Of a stretch of DNA of 64,000 bases, positions 28,240 to 39,084 are shown piece by piece. Numbering within the stretch: position 1 is the stretch's first letter; each line of letters starts with the position of its first letter. Source of the DNA: Sacculina carcini (lineage: Eukaryota > Arthropoda > Thecostraca > Sacculinidae); NCBI GenBank assembly GCA_916048095.2, contig OU696576.1:4068548-4132547 (forward strand). Reading direction: 5' to 3'. The notes under the pieces were generated by a model, which saw nothing but the letters and a program-made list of their open reading frames with translations, did not search any database and was not told the DNA's origin. Made by a program: the position numbers and the translations under genes.

Positions 28240-31227
28240 ATGTCTGTACCTCTTCCTGCTGTATCCTGTCCCACAATAACGCCTACTCAACGCTCCCTTC
28301 ATATTTTACCTTTCGGTCTACTCAATATCCGCTCCGCTCGCAATAAGTCCGCCTATATCTCCGAACTACTCCTTTCTCAGAATCTCTGCTTTTTCTGCCT
28401 GACTGAATCCTGGCTCATGGACTCAGACGTGACTGCCTTTTTGTCCCTACTGCCCCCTACTTACGGCTTTCTTCATGCTTCGCGATCATCTTCGGGGTGT
28501 GCGAAAACTATCGGTGGCGGCGTTGGGATAATATTCAAATCCATGTACTCCCTTTCTTTCTGCTCTGAAATTAAATTCTCTTCCCAGGCCTTTGAATTCC
28601 TTGCTGTTTCTCTATCAATCCCTTCATTGCCTAAATTCGGCATACTATTAATCTAACATACCACTTGATTTTTTGGAACTGTGCCCTTTGTGCTTGTGCT
28701 TGCTATTTAGCAATTTTGGTTGTTTTGTGACTTCTCTTTCTTTTACTTGCTCATTTCTCCCATATTCTTTACAATTGTCGTTTTATCTCAACTGATGTTT
28801 TCCCTTTTTCGCGCTTGTGTTTTACCGGCGCTATAGCAAATACACGTTGTTGTTGTTGTTGTTACCGTCATAACCATTCTGGCACGTCTTCTATGTTTTT
28901 TGACGACCTTGATTCCCTTGTTCTTTGTTTCTCCCAATACTTTTCTCATAACTTTGCTATACTCGATGATTTTAACTTTTGGATCGACGATCCATCTTCA
29001 AATCCGTCTGCCTCTGATTTTCTCTCCTTTCTTGCTTCCATGACTTGTCTATATTGAACTCTACTCCTACTCACACATCCGGCCACACTCTCGACTTGAT
29101 TATCTACCATTCAGGTATGTCCTCCCTTTCTTTGTCTGATCCCTTCACTTTTCCACCCGATTCTGCTCTGTCGGACCATTCCCTCATCACTTTCAATATT
29201 CGCTGTTGTTCTGCTGTTGCTAAACAGTGTTCTCACACCTTCTCTGCTAGAGATTACAAGTCTTTCATCCCTGCCACGTTTCACTCCTTGCTTTACACTC
29301 ATCTAACGCCTACTTCTTATCTCTCTATCCACCCGCGGTTTCTTTTCGACTTCTTATCTTCTGCTCTTTCTACCATCAACGAATTATTTCCGCTAATCAC
29401 TCATCATGTCCGCTCTGCAAATCGTCCCCCTCCCTGGTTCTCGTCTGAATTATTCTCTCTTAGGGCAACATCTCGTCGCTCTGAACGCCGCTGGCGCCTC
29501 ACCCGTCTACCTTCGGATTGGTCTAACTTTTGTTTATCTCGTCGCTCGTTTCTCTCTACTCTTTGTTTTCAAAAAGCCAACTTCTACCGCTCTCGTCTTT
29601 CTTCCAATTCCCATGCTCCTAGGAATCAGTGGTCAATCCTAAGATCCTTAACTGCCGGACGTACCTCACCTTGCCCCATACCTGCTTCCGTCTTCGTCAA
29701 ATTCTTCCCTGATAAACTAAACTCTATCCGATCTCAACTTCCTACGTCTAGCATGCCTCTGACTCATACAAAGTCTAATTTAAACCTCTCGAGTTTTTCC
29801 CACATCAATATTTATCCTCTCGCCTATATATTTATACCTCTCGCCTAATTTCTAAGCTGAAAATGTCCCGTTGTCCCCTTGATCCTATAAACTTTTCGGC
29901 TCTCTCGGACTATGTACATCTCTTAGCTCCAGTCTTCTGTCATCTGATCAACTCTTCCTTCCTCCACGGATCCTTCTTAGCCGACAAACATGCTATAGTT
30001 AACCCTATTCTCAAAAAACCTCTCGATCCTCACTGTGCTAATAATTATCGTCCTATATCGCTTTTAAGTCTTCCTTCCAAACTCCTTGAGTCAGCTATTC
30101 ACGAACAACTCTACCCTGTGATAAATACTATTCTCGACCCATTCCAGTCCGGTTTCGTGTCACATCATTCTACCGAATCTCTTTTACTTTGCCTTGTAAA
30201 TGACATCTTCCAAGCCTTTGCCTCTGGTGATTCAGTCCTCCTCGTCCTACTTGATCTTTCCTACGCCTTCGATCTTGTAAATCAACCTATATTGCTCAAA
30301 GACATCGCTTCTGCTGGCTTATCCTCTTCTGCTCTCTCTCTCATGACTTCATATTTTTCTGGCCGTTCATGTTCTGTACGTTCTAACTCTTCCTCTTCTT
30401 CCCCTCTTTTGCTTTCTAATGGTATGCCTCATGGCTCTATTCTTGGTCCTCTCCTTTTCAATCTGTATATGTCTTCTCTCTGCCCTATTCTACGTAAATT
30501 CCCCATTTCATACCATATCTACGCTGATGATCTGCAACTATACATTCCGCTATCAAAATTCTCTCATAATCTGCTCTCTAAGTTATTTTGCGACATCACA
30601 TCCTGGGCATCTTCCCGCCAACTCATCATCAACCATTCTAAAACTGAATACATGGTCTTCCATCCTCCAAGAATCTCTCCCCCGTCTCTCTCTGTCTCCC
30701 TATCTGCTTGTGTTCGTAATCTTGGCGTCTACTTCGATCCCTCTCTATCATTTGCTAACAATTTCGCGCATATATCGCGATCCTGCAGGCTCATTCTCAG
30801 ACAACTCTATCCCATTCGTGCTTACATTGACACTAACTCGGCCATTACTCTCATCCAATCCTTAATTTTCCCTCGTCTAGACTATTGTAACTCTTTGTTT
30901 CTTCACGCCTCATCTAAATCTCTTCGCTCCCTACAAATGTTATTGAACCAATCCTGTCGCTTTGTCTTCCGTCTTCCTCCGCGCACGCCAACTTCTCCCT
31001 ACCTACATAAACTTGGCTGGCTTCCTGTTCATGCTCGGATCAACTATAAACTGAGCTGTCTTATCTTTAAAATTATCCGCTCACCCTCCTCTCCTTCTTA
31101 CCTCCGCTATCTACTATCTGAACCTCAACACTCAGGTCGTCATCTTCACTCTCTTCACTGTCTGAGCAGTTTTGGAGTCGCCTTGGTCGGCGAAATCTTT
31201 CTACTTCTTTGCTCCTCGACTCTATAA
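28240..31227 (+). pseudogene. LINE (iii) ORF2: endonuclease and RT
   Basis: Starts at an ATG in 28240. Endonuclease motifs: LLNIRSARNKS, CLTESWL (catalytic Glu), IGGGVGIIF. Interrupted at 28656 by a LINE tail, it continues YRHNHSGTSS with ILDDFNFW (normally LGDFNFW, so the Gly is altered) and SDHSLITF. Frame changes near 29045 and 29850. The long frame 29863-31227 holds NYRPISLLSLPSKLLESAI, LLDLSYAFDLVNQPIL, GMPHGSILGPLLFNLYMSS (degraded GVPQG), YADDLQLY (catalytic) and RLDYCNSLFLH. Inactive through insertion and frameshifts. Confidence 0.85.
28656..28862 (+). mobile_element. short L2-like LINE tail inserted in LINE (iii) ORF2
   Basis: About 207 bp of LINE 3' UTR ending in GGCGCTATAGCAAATACAC (28828) and (GTT)n. 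Removing it rejoins the codons for LLI and YRHNH of ORF2. Third level of the nest: tail in LINE (iii) in LINE (ii). Confidence 0.75.
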
Positions 31228-31514
31228 CTCCTTGCCTTCTCGTATCCGGTCATCCCCTTCACTTCGATCCTTCTCTTCTGCTCTGCATGCACATCTTGTG
31301 TCTACCTCTACCTGTTGAATGGGTTCGTGTTTTTCTTTTGTATATACGCCTGTTAAATTTTGTCTGTCATGCTCTTAGCTATTCTTTACATAGACATTTG
31401 TTTCATTTATTTTATAAACATACATACTATATTATTTTTTATCTCATCCTGTCATCGCATTGTATATTTGGCGCTATATTGAATACATGTTGTTGTTGTT
31501 GTAGTTGTTGTTGT

Positions 31515-32083
31515 ATCAACAAGTCACCTTGTACCGCAAAATCATTTTCTTTATATGCGCCTCGGGTCTACAATGATCTTCCTTCCTCAATCACTTCCTC
31601 TTCATCCTTTAGTAGATTTTCATCCTCACTTCGTAAATATATTTTTGCTATATCTTTTGATCCCACTTCTCGCACTCTTACACCTTACGCTTCCCTATGA
31701 CTCTAATTTACAATTACTTATGTTTTTACTTATTTTCATTTTATTTATCTCCATTATTATTAAAAAATTTCCTTATGGACGTCTAGTGACAAGCATGTAC
31801 ACATCAATCAGACGGACTATTACAGCTATGTGATATGGACGCTGTCGACACTCATGATTCATCTGTGTTTGGGGATCTATCGTAGAGTCTGGTTATGGGT
31901 GGGGTACACCACGAGATATGTCTTGTCTACCATTGCTGCTGTACTGACTACTCTTTGTGAGGGACTTCCATCGAGTCCTTTCTGTGAATTTTCTACTTCT
32001 TTTCTCACATCTTGATATCGTGTACTGTTGTTTCTCATTGTTGTCTCTTTCGCGCTTGTTTCTGTGTGAGCGCTATACAAATA

Positions 32084-32116
<33 letters not shown>
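31515..32116 (+). mobile_element. L2-like LINE (ii), 3' end
   Basis: Resumes LINE (ii) after the nested insertion: INKSPCTAKSFSLYAPRVYNDL aligns with the SAKSFYFSAPRLYNQL segment of the LINE ending at 41970. Stop near 31700, then a 3' UTR ending GAGCGCTATACAAATACA at 32069 and a (GTT)n tail to 32116. Confidence 0.8.
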
Positions 32117-32797
32117 ACCAGCAGGCTAATTGCTATACAAAAGGTATTTGAACGCACATCAATTAAATCTATCTTCCATAGAGACTGTTCTAGAAAGCAT
32201 TGTTTCATTAAAAAGCGTTGGTTTAAATAAACGTTTGTAAAGAAACACTTGACCAACCAATTAAATTGTCTTGTTCTGCTGTCAACATTTTCTGAATCTG
32301 TACATTAATAAAGCAAATTTAAAACCAATTCGAAAAACATCATTGAATTTTTTCATAAAAAAACATGGTTTCTTTTTATAAAAAAAACAAGATTACTCAA
32401 TGAATTTGTTTTGTTCTGCTGACAAATTATTTTAAATATCCACATCATTAATACCATCTTTAAAAACATGGGTTTTCTCAATAAAAAAAACCTAAACCAC
32501 CGGACCCGAATGCACTTTCAAATAGTCTCCTGAGGTATTTATTGATAAATATTTTTGTTTTTTATACTATTATCAAATTATCTTTGAAATAAGACACGTA
32601 AAGATGTACAATACGTCAATTAAAGTCGATTCTATGTACTAAAATCCAACATCCGATGACAATTGGGGCTAATTCTAAACAAAAAAACAAAAAAACCTAC
32701 TAAACATGTTTTTTGCAACAAAAAAACGCAACCAAACAAAACGGTATTTTTTCATCAATAGTCAGACCTAGGATCATTTTTCGGTTTTGCAAACCAG
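32117..32797. other. A+T-rich repeat-like stretch
   Basis: No gene. AAAGGTATTTGAAC near 32140 and the A-run/T-run texture recur at 59120-59900, so this is probably a fragment of an unnamed dispersed repeat. Confidence 0.35.
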
Positions 32798-34287
32798 TTG
32801 TCATCACTCTCAAAAAGTGTAGCAGCGGCTCTACAGCCTCTACGCTCTCTATTGAGTACAAACAACTTTTTTGTGTGGACTGAAGCCCACAATAATGCTT
32901 TCATTGAAGCACGAAAGATTTTGTCGTCAGATTCAATTATATCCTATTATGATCCTCGAAACCCGACGACATCAACCACTGATGCTAGTCGTCTGAATGG
33001 TCTTGGATTTGTGTTAACACAGGAACAATCGAACGGCACAATGAGAGTCATTCGAGCCGGATCCAGGTTCTTGACTGACGCGGAACCCAGGTACGTTGTT
33101 ATAGAATTAGAAGCACTGGCAGTGGCATGGGCGCTGGAAAAATGTCGTCAACTTGGATGAAATTCAGAGTCCCAGGCAACAAAGAATTCGCATCAAAACA
33201 ATCGAGTTCAATTTCACGATTAAAGGGTGCAAAGGGTCCGAAAACAACACAGCGGATGCTCTGTCAAGGTCACCAGTCGATCATCCTGCTATTGGTGACG
33301 AATTGGGAGAATCTGTGACAGAGGAGAAGATTTGTGCACTCTGTATGCAATCGGCAAACGAAGATAACGTAAATTTCCGTTTGGAGAAAATTAAAGAAGT
33401 AGCTGAAGCTGATCGCGAGATGAGAGCTCTTAAACGGCACATCATCGATGGTTTTCCTCGGAATAAACATCAACTGCCAGAAGAAATACGTCAGTATTGG
33501 CCAAAGCACCAAGATTTAACAATTGATGATGGATGGATCGTGTGTGGTTGAAGCTTGGTTATACCGAGAGCCCTCCGCAGAAAAATGCTATGCCTACTTC
33601 ATGACGGACAACAAGGCCAAGAACGCACAAAAGCAGGAGCGAGGCGTTTGATTTACAGGCCCGGTATAGACCACGATATTGAAACGACGACAAGACAATG
33701 TGAGAAATGTCAACAAATGCTACCGGCACAACAAAATGAGTTGTATATATCACACGCTCAACCAACAAGACCTTTTCAAATAATCTCAGCCGACTTTGCA
33801 CAATACGGAGCTAGAAATAATTTGATCACAGTAGACCGCTACTCATCTTGGTGTACGCTTGTGGATGTTGGAAAAGAAGCTACGACACACAAGTTAATTC
33901 AAAGCTGTCAAGATATTTTCAGTGTTAATGGCGTCCCAGATATCTGGTACAGCGATGGTGGACCACAGTTCACATCCAACAAATTCCGTCAGTCCTTTCT
34001 GCAATGGGGGGGTGCAGCAGAGAGTATATTCACCAGGATACGCCTAGTCGAACGGTAAAGCAGAATCTGCCGTGAAAGCGATGAAGAAGATAATCGCTAA
34101 ATGTTGGAACAAGCAGTCCAGGTCGCTGGATCGTGACAAGTGGACAAGATCAATGTTGCAGTACAGAAACACGCCAGGTGCTAATCGATTTTCTCCTGCA
34201 CAAATGGTATTTGGGCGACCAATTCTAGATTTTATGTCCGCACGTCGTCGGTGTTTTGCCCCAAAATGGCAGAAGATGGACAAATAG
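32798..34287 (+). pseudogene. gypsy RNase H and integrase, frameshifted
   Basis: 32798-33160: end of RT/start of RNase H (FVWTEAHNNAFIEARKIL, TTDASRLNGLGFVL, RYVVIELEALAVAWALEKC). 33153-33551, frameshifted: NFTIKGCKGSENNTADALSRSP (RNase H end) and a linker, with a stop (TGA) at 33549. 33555-34058: the zinc site with CEKCQ, then ISADFAQYG with the first Asp and YSDGGPQFTSNKF with the second (DGG in place of the usual DNG). A further shift near 34020-34060 precedes SAVKAMKKIIAKC and LQYRNTPGANRFSPAQMVF. At least three lesions. Confidence 0.8.
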
Positions 34288-34695
34288 TGTGATAGTGTCG
34301 AGAGAAGCGAGCTTCTAGAGAAGGTGACAAATCACTACAATCGTACAGCAAAGGATCTTCCACAATTGCGAGTGGGGAACTGCGTTGCTGTACGTGATCC
34401 GGTCAGCAAACTATGATCACAGTACGGTATCATCGTCGGTACAGCGTCACACAGACGATATTTAGTACGGATGAACAGCGACCGTGTGTTATGTGGAAAT
34501 CGCCGATTCATTCGACGGAGATGGGCTCATACCACATCCAACGATTTCACAAGAGAATATAATTCTGCAAATTCGCAAGAAAACGTTTGTCTCGACAAGG
34601 ATGCAGAACGACCCGGTGAAACGGCACAAGCGCCGCTCAGAAGATCGCAAGACCCGACGCCGGCCTGTGAGACTCAATGAAGAAATGTGAGTCTC

Positions 34696-34706
34696 AAGGA
34701 GGGAGG
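34696..34706 (+). other. polypurine tract
   Basis: AAGGAGGGAGG directly upstream of the LTR start at 34707. Confidence 0.65.
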
Positions 34707-34905
34707 TGTTGTGAGTGCACTGGTACTGTGTTACTGAGCGCTCCTCTGCGTGTTCCTACTGTTTGTATATTTGTACCGTTTGTATGTTTGTGTGCATGAG
34801 GTTGTGAGAGTGTGAGCGAAGTGTCAATACAGTCTGATTTTAGCTGTGTGTGTGTGACCAGCTTGTTTTCTTTCCCGGCGTATCGAAGCATTGGCTCAGA
34901 TTACA
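34707..34905 (+). repeat. gypsy 3' LTR
   Basis: About 199 bp from TGTTGTGAGTGC to CAGATTACA, with canonical TG...CA ends. The A+T patch TTTGTATATTTG could be promoter-like. No partner LTR in the window. Confidence 0.65.
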
Positions 34906-36890
34906 TTTGATATGAGGTCTCTGTCTCAGCAGACGACCAAGCTAAGCAAATAGCAGGGTTCAGGGGGAATTATAACAAGGTGGAAAAATGTATAAAGGCT
35001 AGCTTCTCCCTGAGCGCAACTTTCCCTTCAGAAAGCCTCGCGGCATACAGCTGAGTTCCACTTCATCCATGTCTCGGCGATATCCCATAATTTATAAGCC
35101 TGGTCAACCCAAGCCGTACAACAAGTAGTGTCTATTCTTAAAAAAAATTAAACACATGTCAAATTCAATTCAATTCAATTCAAATTCACAACAGCAGCAA
35201 ATCGAAAATCATAGTGTGGTACACCGTTGACTGTCTTTGAGAAAAAACCAACTGCAGACAAGCCAGTAGCGACACAAGCTCCAAGTTCAAACGAAGAACA
35301 CCAACAAAGTCAAATTGAATGATGGAATGAGTTGCCGATCTCAGCTCCAAAATACACGTGAGATTATCTAGAGTCAGTGGGATGGATTGATCCTGCCGCC
35401 GAAAGCTTATTAAAATGGCGACTACATCATGAAATGCATGTCAAAGACAGCACGTCAAAGAGTGTAATCCGGCATGCTAATCACATTGACCGCAAACAGC
35501 CCAGTGCTAAACGATGCCGTCGAGATAATCCAGCAATCCCCAGCATCAGTAGCATTCAGTTAGAATTGAAGAACCTGTTTAGGAATTGAAAATATCTGGA
35601 TTTCACGCTATACATTTATCAAACAGGATTTTTAATTCCTATTATATCTGTTTTACTCTACCGAATTAATATTGTGTGTGCTCACAAGCTGATTCGCAGG
35701 CCAAATGTAGCCCAACATAGTTTGAAGCTCTCAATTGATGCAGGACCCGTTGATCAATAATACCCATTTGACTGGCAGCCCGTGGTTACTGTGAATCTGG
35801 AAACTTTGCTAATCAAACGCTAATTAACTGCAGCTCAGCTAAATTAACACAGCGTTAAGCACACAATTATTTCTCGCACGCGGTCACACACACAGATACA
35901 CGGACACATACAGACGCACATACCGACACACGGACACACCGCAGCATACCACAACGCTATCCATTTGCGATTTTACAAAGTTGCTAGCCCTACCTGCTTG
36001 TATACGCACACACGCAGATAAATAAACAGGCAGACAGACAGGCGTGCATTTTTGCTGAATTGGTCGGCGAGGCATATAAAGGAGCGAGTCTGAGAAAATC
36101 CGTAGGTCAATTTGTCTTTGATACCTTTCTTGGCGCACCTCCCTCTAACTGTATCTCGTCCCATCTCTCGTTTTCCATCCGTCTTGTCTACCCAGTATAT
36201 TTAGCATGTGCAGAATATATATGCGCACACGTGGGTTTGTATGGGTGTATGTACGTGAAAGTGAAAGAGCGAAAGGAAAAACACTGTCGAAAGTTGCCTG
36301 TCAACACACCAAAGTTTCCAAAGATAAACACCAATTTCGAAAACTTAAATCACTACACACACATAGACAGACAAACATACACAGATACACACACACACAA
36401 ATCCACTATTGGACAAAAACGCTGTATTGTCAACGCTGCAAGTCGTCGAGGAAATTTCCCTGGGGAAAGCGCACCCCCGTAATACAATCACCTGCCAATC
36501 GTCGACCCCAGCCTAAAATGCAGAGGCGCAGCCAGGTGGGTATCACCCGGGGCAAAATCAAAGCCTAGCTTAGCTCCCTGTTTCACAACACCATCCTGTC
36601 GATGCAACTTGGTAAACTACCACACGTGCCAGGGTTCACAGTGCATTTGCTGCCCAAACAGAGAGTGCATAAACATTCCAACAAGAAAGTGGCACTCGCT
36701 TCCACAAACAGTATCGAATATAAGCGAGTAATTGGCCAACAGGCTAAAGGAAACATTTCTAACCTGCTCGAAACGCAAAATTAGACGCAAATATTTGATG
36801 TCAATCGGTTGTAGATTTCAAGAATGAATAAACTCTCACACACGCTGTACTACTATCTCAAATGCAATGAGAAAAACGATGGTACAATCA
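34906..36890. other. mostly non-coding; CA-rich tracts; one degenerate open frame
   Basis: Contains a (TTCAA)n patch at 35163-35182, CA/GACA-rich microsatellite at 35883-36040 and CACA tracts near 36355-36400. The open frames at 36060-36570 arise from low-complexity sequence and are not supported as genes. For 35230-35589 see the separate entry. Confidence 0.4.
35230..35589 (+). pseudogene. degenerate unknown protein-coding remnant
   Basis: One frame stays mostly open across 360 bases with two stops. It begins VFEKKPTADKPVATQAPSSN, then reads WNELPISAPKYT, then after a stop DYLESVGWIDPAAESLLKWR and a basic region (RKQPSAKRCRRDN), ending LELKNLFRN. The composition is protein-like, but I recognise no family. 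Could be a decayed gene or a transposase piece. Confidence 0.25.
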
Positions 36891-37079
36891 TATACTGAAC
36901 CACAGACCGATTCCGCTATTGCCACAATTTTCGGTGGTATTGATGACTGTACTTCGGTGTTATTGGAGACTGTACTGGTATTTGTGAAACTACACCAAGA
37001 GACTGGAATCTTTCATTACCAGCAATAAACACTTCAACAGTAGTCAATATGACTTTCAATCCAGCAGGTTAGTGAGCGA

Positions 37080-37790
37080 CGCAATCGCAGGCAGCGTAGA
37101 ATTCATAGCCGATTCATTGGACAAAAGACTTTTGACTGCAGGTGCATTAATTCATCTAAAAGGCATCCGACACGGTAAACCATGATATAATACTGAAAAC
37201 AGTATGGGATAAGGGGAAAGCCTTTGAGTGGATTATAAAAGTTATTTGACCGACCGGAAGCAAATTGTCACTCAAAGGTTGCTAAATTTGAAAAGTTGTA
37301 CATTAATTATGGGGCACCATAAGGGTCGGCACTCGTTTCCAAGCTTTCCTTTTATTCATCAACAATGCATCTGAAATCTCGAAAAACTCAAAAAAGTAAT
37401 CTTTGCAGACGATACAAATATTTCCTTCAGCTCACCAGACGAGAACACCCTGGAAAGCACCATAAATTCCGAATTAGTTTCCCTTGGCGCATGGGTCATT
37501 AGAGATAAACTGGCACTAAACAATGCAAAAACCACTAACATGTTTTAACAAAAAATGGAAACAAATGCGAATCTCTCAGATTCACGATTTTTGGGTATAA
37601 TATATAAAGGGCGAAATACACTGAATTTCTGGGTATCATCGTAGATCAAAGGTCGAGTTTGATTCAACAAATTTAAAATGTTGATAAAAAGCTTTCAAAT
37701 TTTTTTTATACAATGTTTAAGTTTAGAAATTACATGGGAAAACTGTCAGTATGACCTTATACAACAGTTTAGTTTAGGACCTTATACAAC
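37080..37790 (+). pseudogene. heavily degraded LINE RT
   Basis: Several frames give an RT trace in order: a KAFEWI...SYLTDRKQIVTQR segment near 37215-37270, a decayed GVPQGS region near 37310-37330, VIFADDTNISFSSPDENTLE (the catalytic ADD motif) at 37398-37455, and SLGAW with LALNNAKT near 37480-37530. It resembles the non-L2 LINE type also seen at 2.4-6.9 kb and 55.9-59.1 kb. Many stops. Confidence 0.65.
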
Positions 37791-37902
37791 AGTTTTACAT
37801 CAGTCTTGAGCCAGTGGTCGACGTGAGTGGACGTGCTTTTGTGTTTCGTCCCTGGTGTTGGTCCTTGTTTTCCTTTCCTGGCTTGCGTTCAGTGTTTGTG
37901 TC

Positions 37903-39046
37903 ATGTCGACGAAACCCTCTGCTATTGTGCAGCCGTGTACCCGTGGTGACAGTGTAAACTCTGGCGCGCGCATCTATTGTGCAGGATGCCAGCGCACTTT
38001 CCACCCCTCGTGTGCCGCTCTTTCTTCAGCGGCACACACGGCCGTCAAGAAGCACAAGTTGTTTTGGCTCTGCCCGAACTGCGTGAGTGATTACGCGGCG
38101 ACCAAGCGCGACCAAAGCAAGGTGTCGATTGACAAGCTTTCTTCCACCCTGGAATGTCATCTGGCTCAGCTGAAGTCCGACCTCTTGAATGAGATGAAGC
38201 CATCCCAGAAGTCACCGTCATCTGCTCCGCATTCTGAGCTATCTGCTTCATATTCGACCGTCCCCCGTCACTCCTACGCCGTCGTCCTGAAGCCTACCAA
38301 CGCCACTGTGAAGACCGACACAGTTGAAAAGCTACTGGACGCTGTTCCGGTGGCACAGGCGCGACCAACGTCGGCAGGCGGGGTAGTCCTCACCTCCCAC
38401 ACGGAGGACGCTGCGAATCAAGCCGCCAAAAAACTTGAGGACGGCTTGGACGACGTAAGACTGAGTGTCCACCAGCGCTCTCCCTCACTTCTACCGAAGA
38501 TTACGCTGACAAATGTGCCTCCAACTTCTCCCGAGAAATTGATATCCTCTCTACGCCTGAAAAACCCCATCGTTTCGTCCGCCTCTGCCTCGCAGCTCAA
38601 AGTAATGTTCATTTACACTGCAAAAACGGGTTTGTCGCATGCAGTGCTGGCGGTTTCTCCGGAAGTTCGACGTGCAATCAAGTCTGTCGGTGATCGGCTC
38701 TTCGTTGGCCTCCGCTGTTGTGTGGTGTACGACCGCTTCTGGGTTGTGCATTGCAGTCGGTGTGCGGGCCTGGGTCACCGTGCTGATCGCTGTCCGGTAG
38801 AAAACACCGTGACTTGTGGCTACTGTGCGGGCGCACATCAATAGTCGGCCTGTCAAAACCGCGATAGGGTCAAATGTGCAAACTGTTCCCGCCATTCGCG
38901 TCCATGTGACCACTCCTCTTTCTCATCGACCTGCCCCTCTTTCCTCGCTGTACGTGAATCGCTCCGTGCGCGCACCATTGTCGCCCCTCTCTCCTCACCC
39001 TCATCCAGTAATCTTCCCCTCTGCAACCCTTCCACTGCGTTTTGAC
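37903..39046 (+). pseudogene. LINE (iv) ORF1, PHD-like finger plus zinc knuckles, one stop
   Basis: ATG at 37903 (MSTKPSAIVQPC). A PHD-like zinc finger follows at residues 11-63, with IYCAGCQRTFHPSC and FWLCPNC. Next come a helical region, an RRM-like core (PKITLTNVPPTSPEKLISSL) and CSRCAGLGHRADRC with CGYCAGAH. A TAG at about 38842-38844 interrupts the second knuckle. The same frame then continues CQNRDRVKCANCSRHSRPC to a natural TGA at 39044-39046. A PHD-type finger in ORF1 is known for some CR1-group LINEs. The single TAG may be a recent inactivating mutation. Confidence 0.8.
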
Positions 39047-39084
39047 TAACTGACCGTCCTCCGCCATTCATCCCTCCCACTGTC

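Larger units (their letters stand above)
27198..31514 (+). mobile_element. L2-like LINE (iii), near full length, nested in LINE (ii)
   Basis: Inserted in LINE (ii), which continues at 31515. ATCA at 27194-27197 and 31515-31518 is a short duplication or microhomology at the borders. It has a 58-bp leader, ORF1, ORF2, a roughly 240-bp 3' UTR and the motif GCGCTATATTGAATACAT at 31471-31488 followed by an interrupted (GTT)n tail to 31514. A roughly 207-bp LINE tail is inserted in ORF2 at 28656-28862. Confidence 0.85.
32798..34905 (+). mobile_element. Ty3/gypsy element, RNase H to 3' LTR
   Basis: 5'-truncated: RNase H, integrase, polypurine tract and one LTR, all on the plus strand. It is a different family from the elements at 2.9 kb and 17.5 kb, judged by the integrase sequence and LTR. 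RT and gag are missing. Confidence 0.8.
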
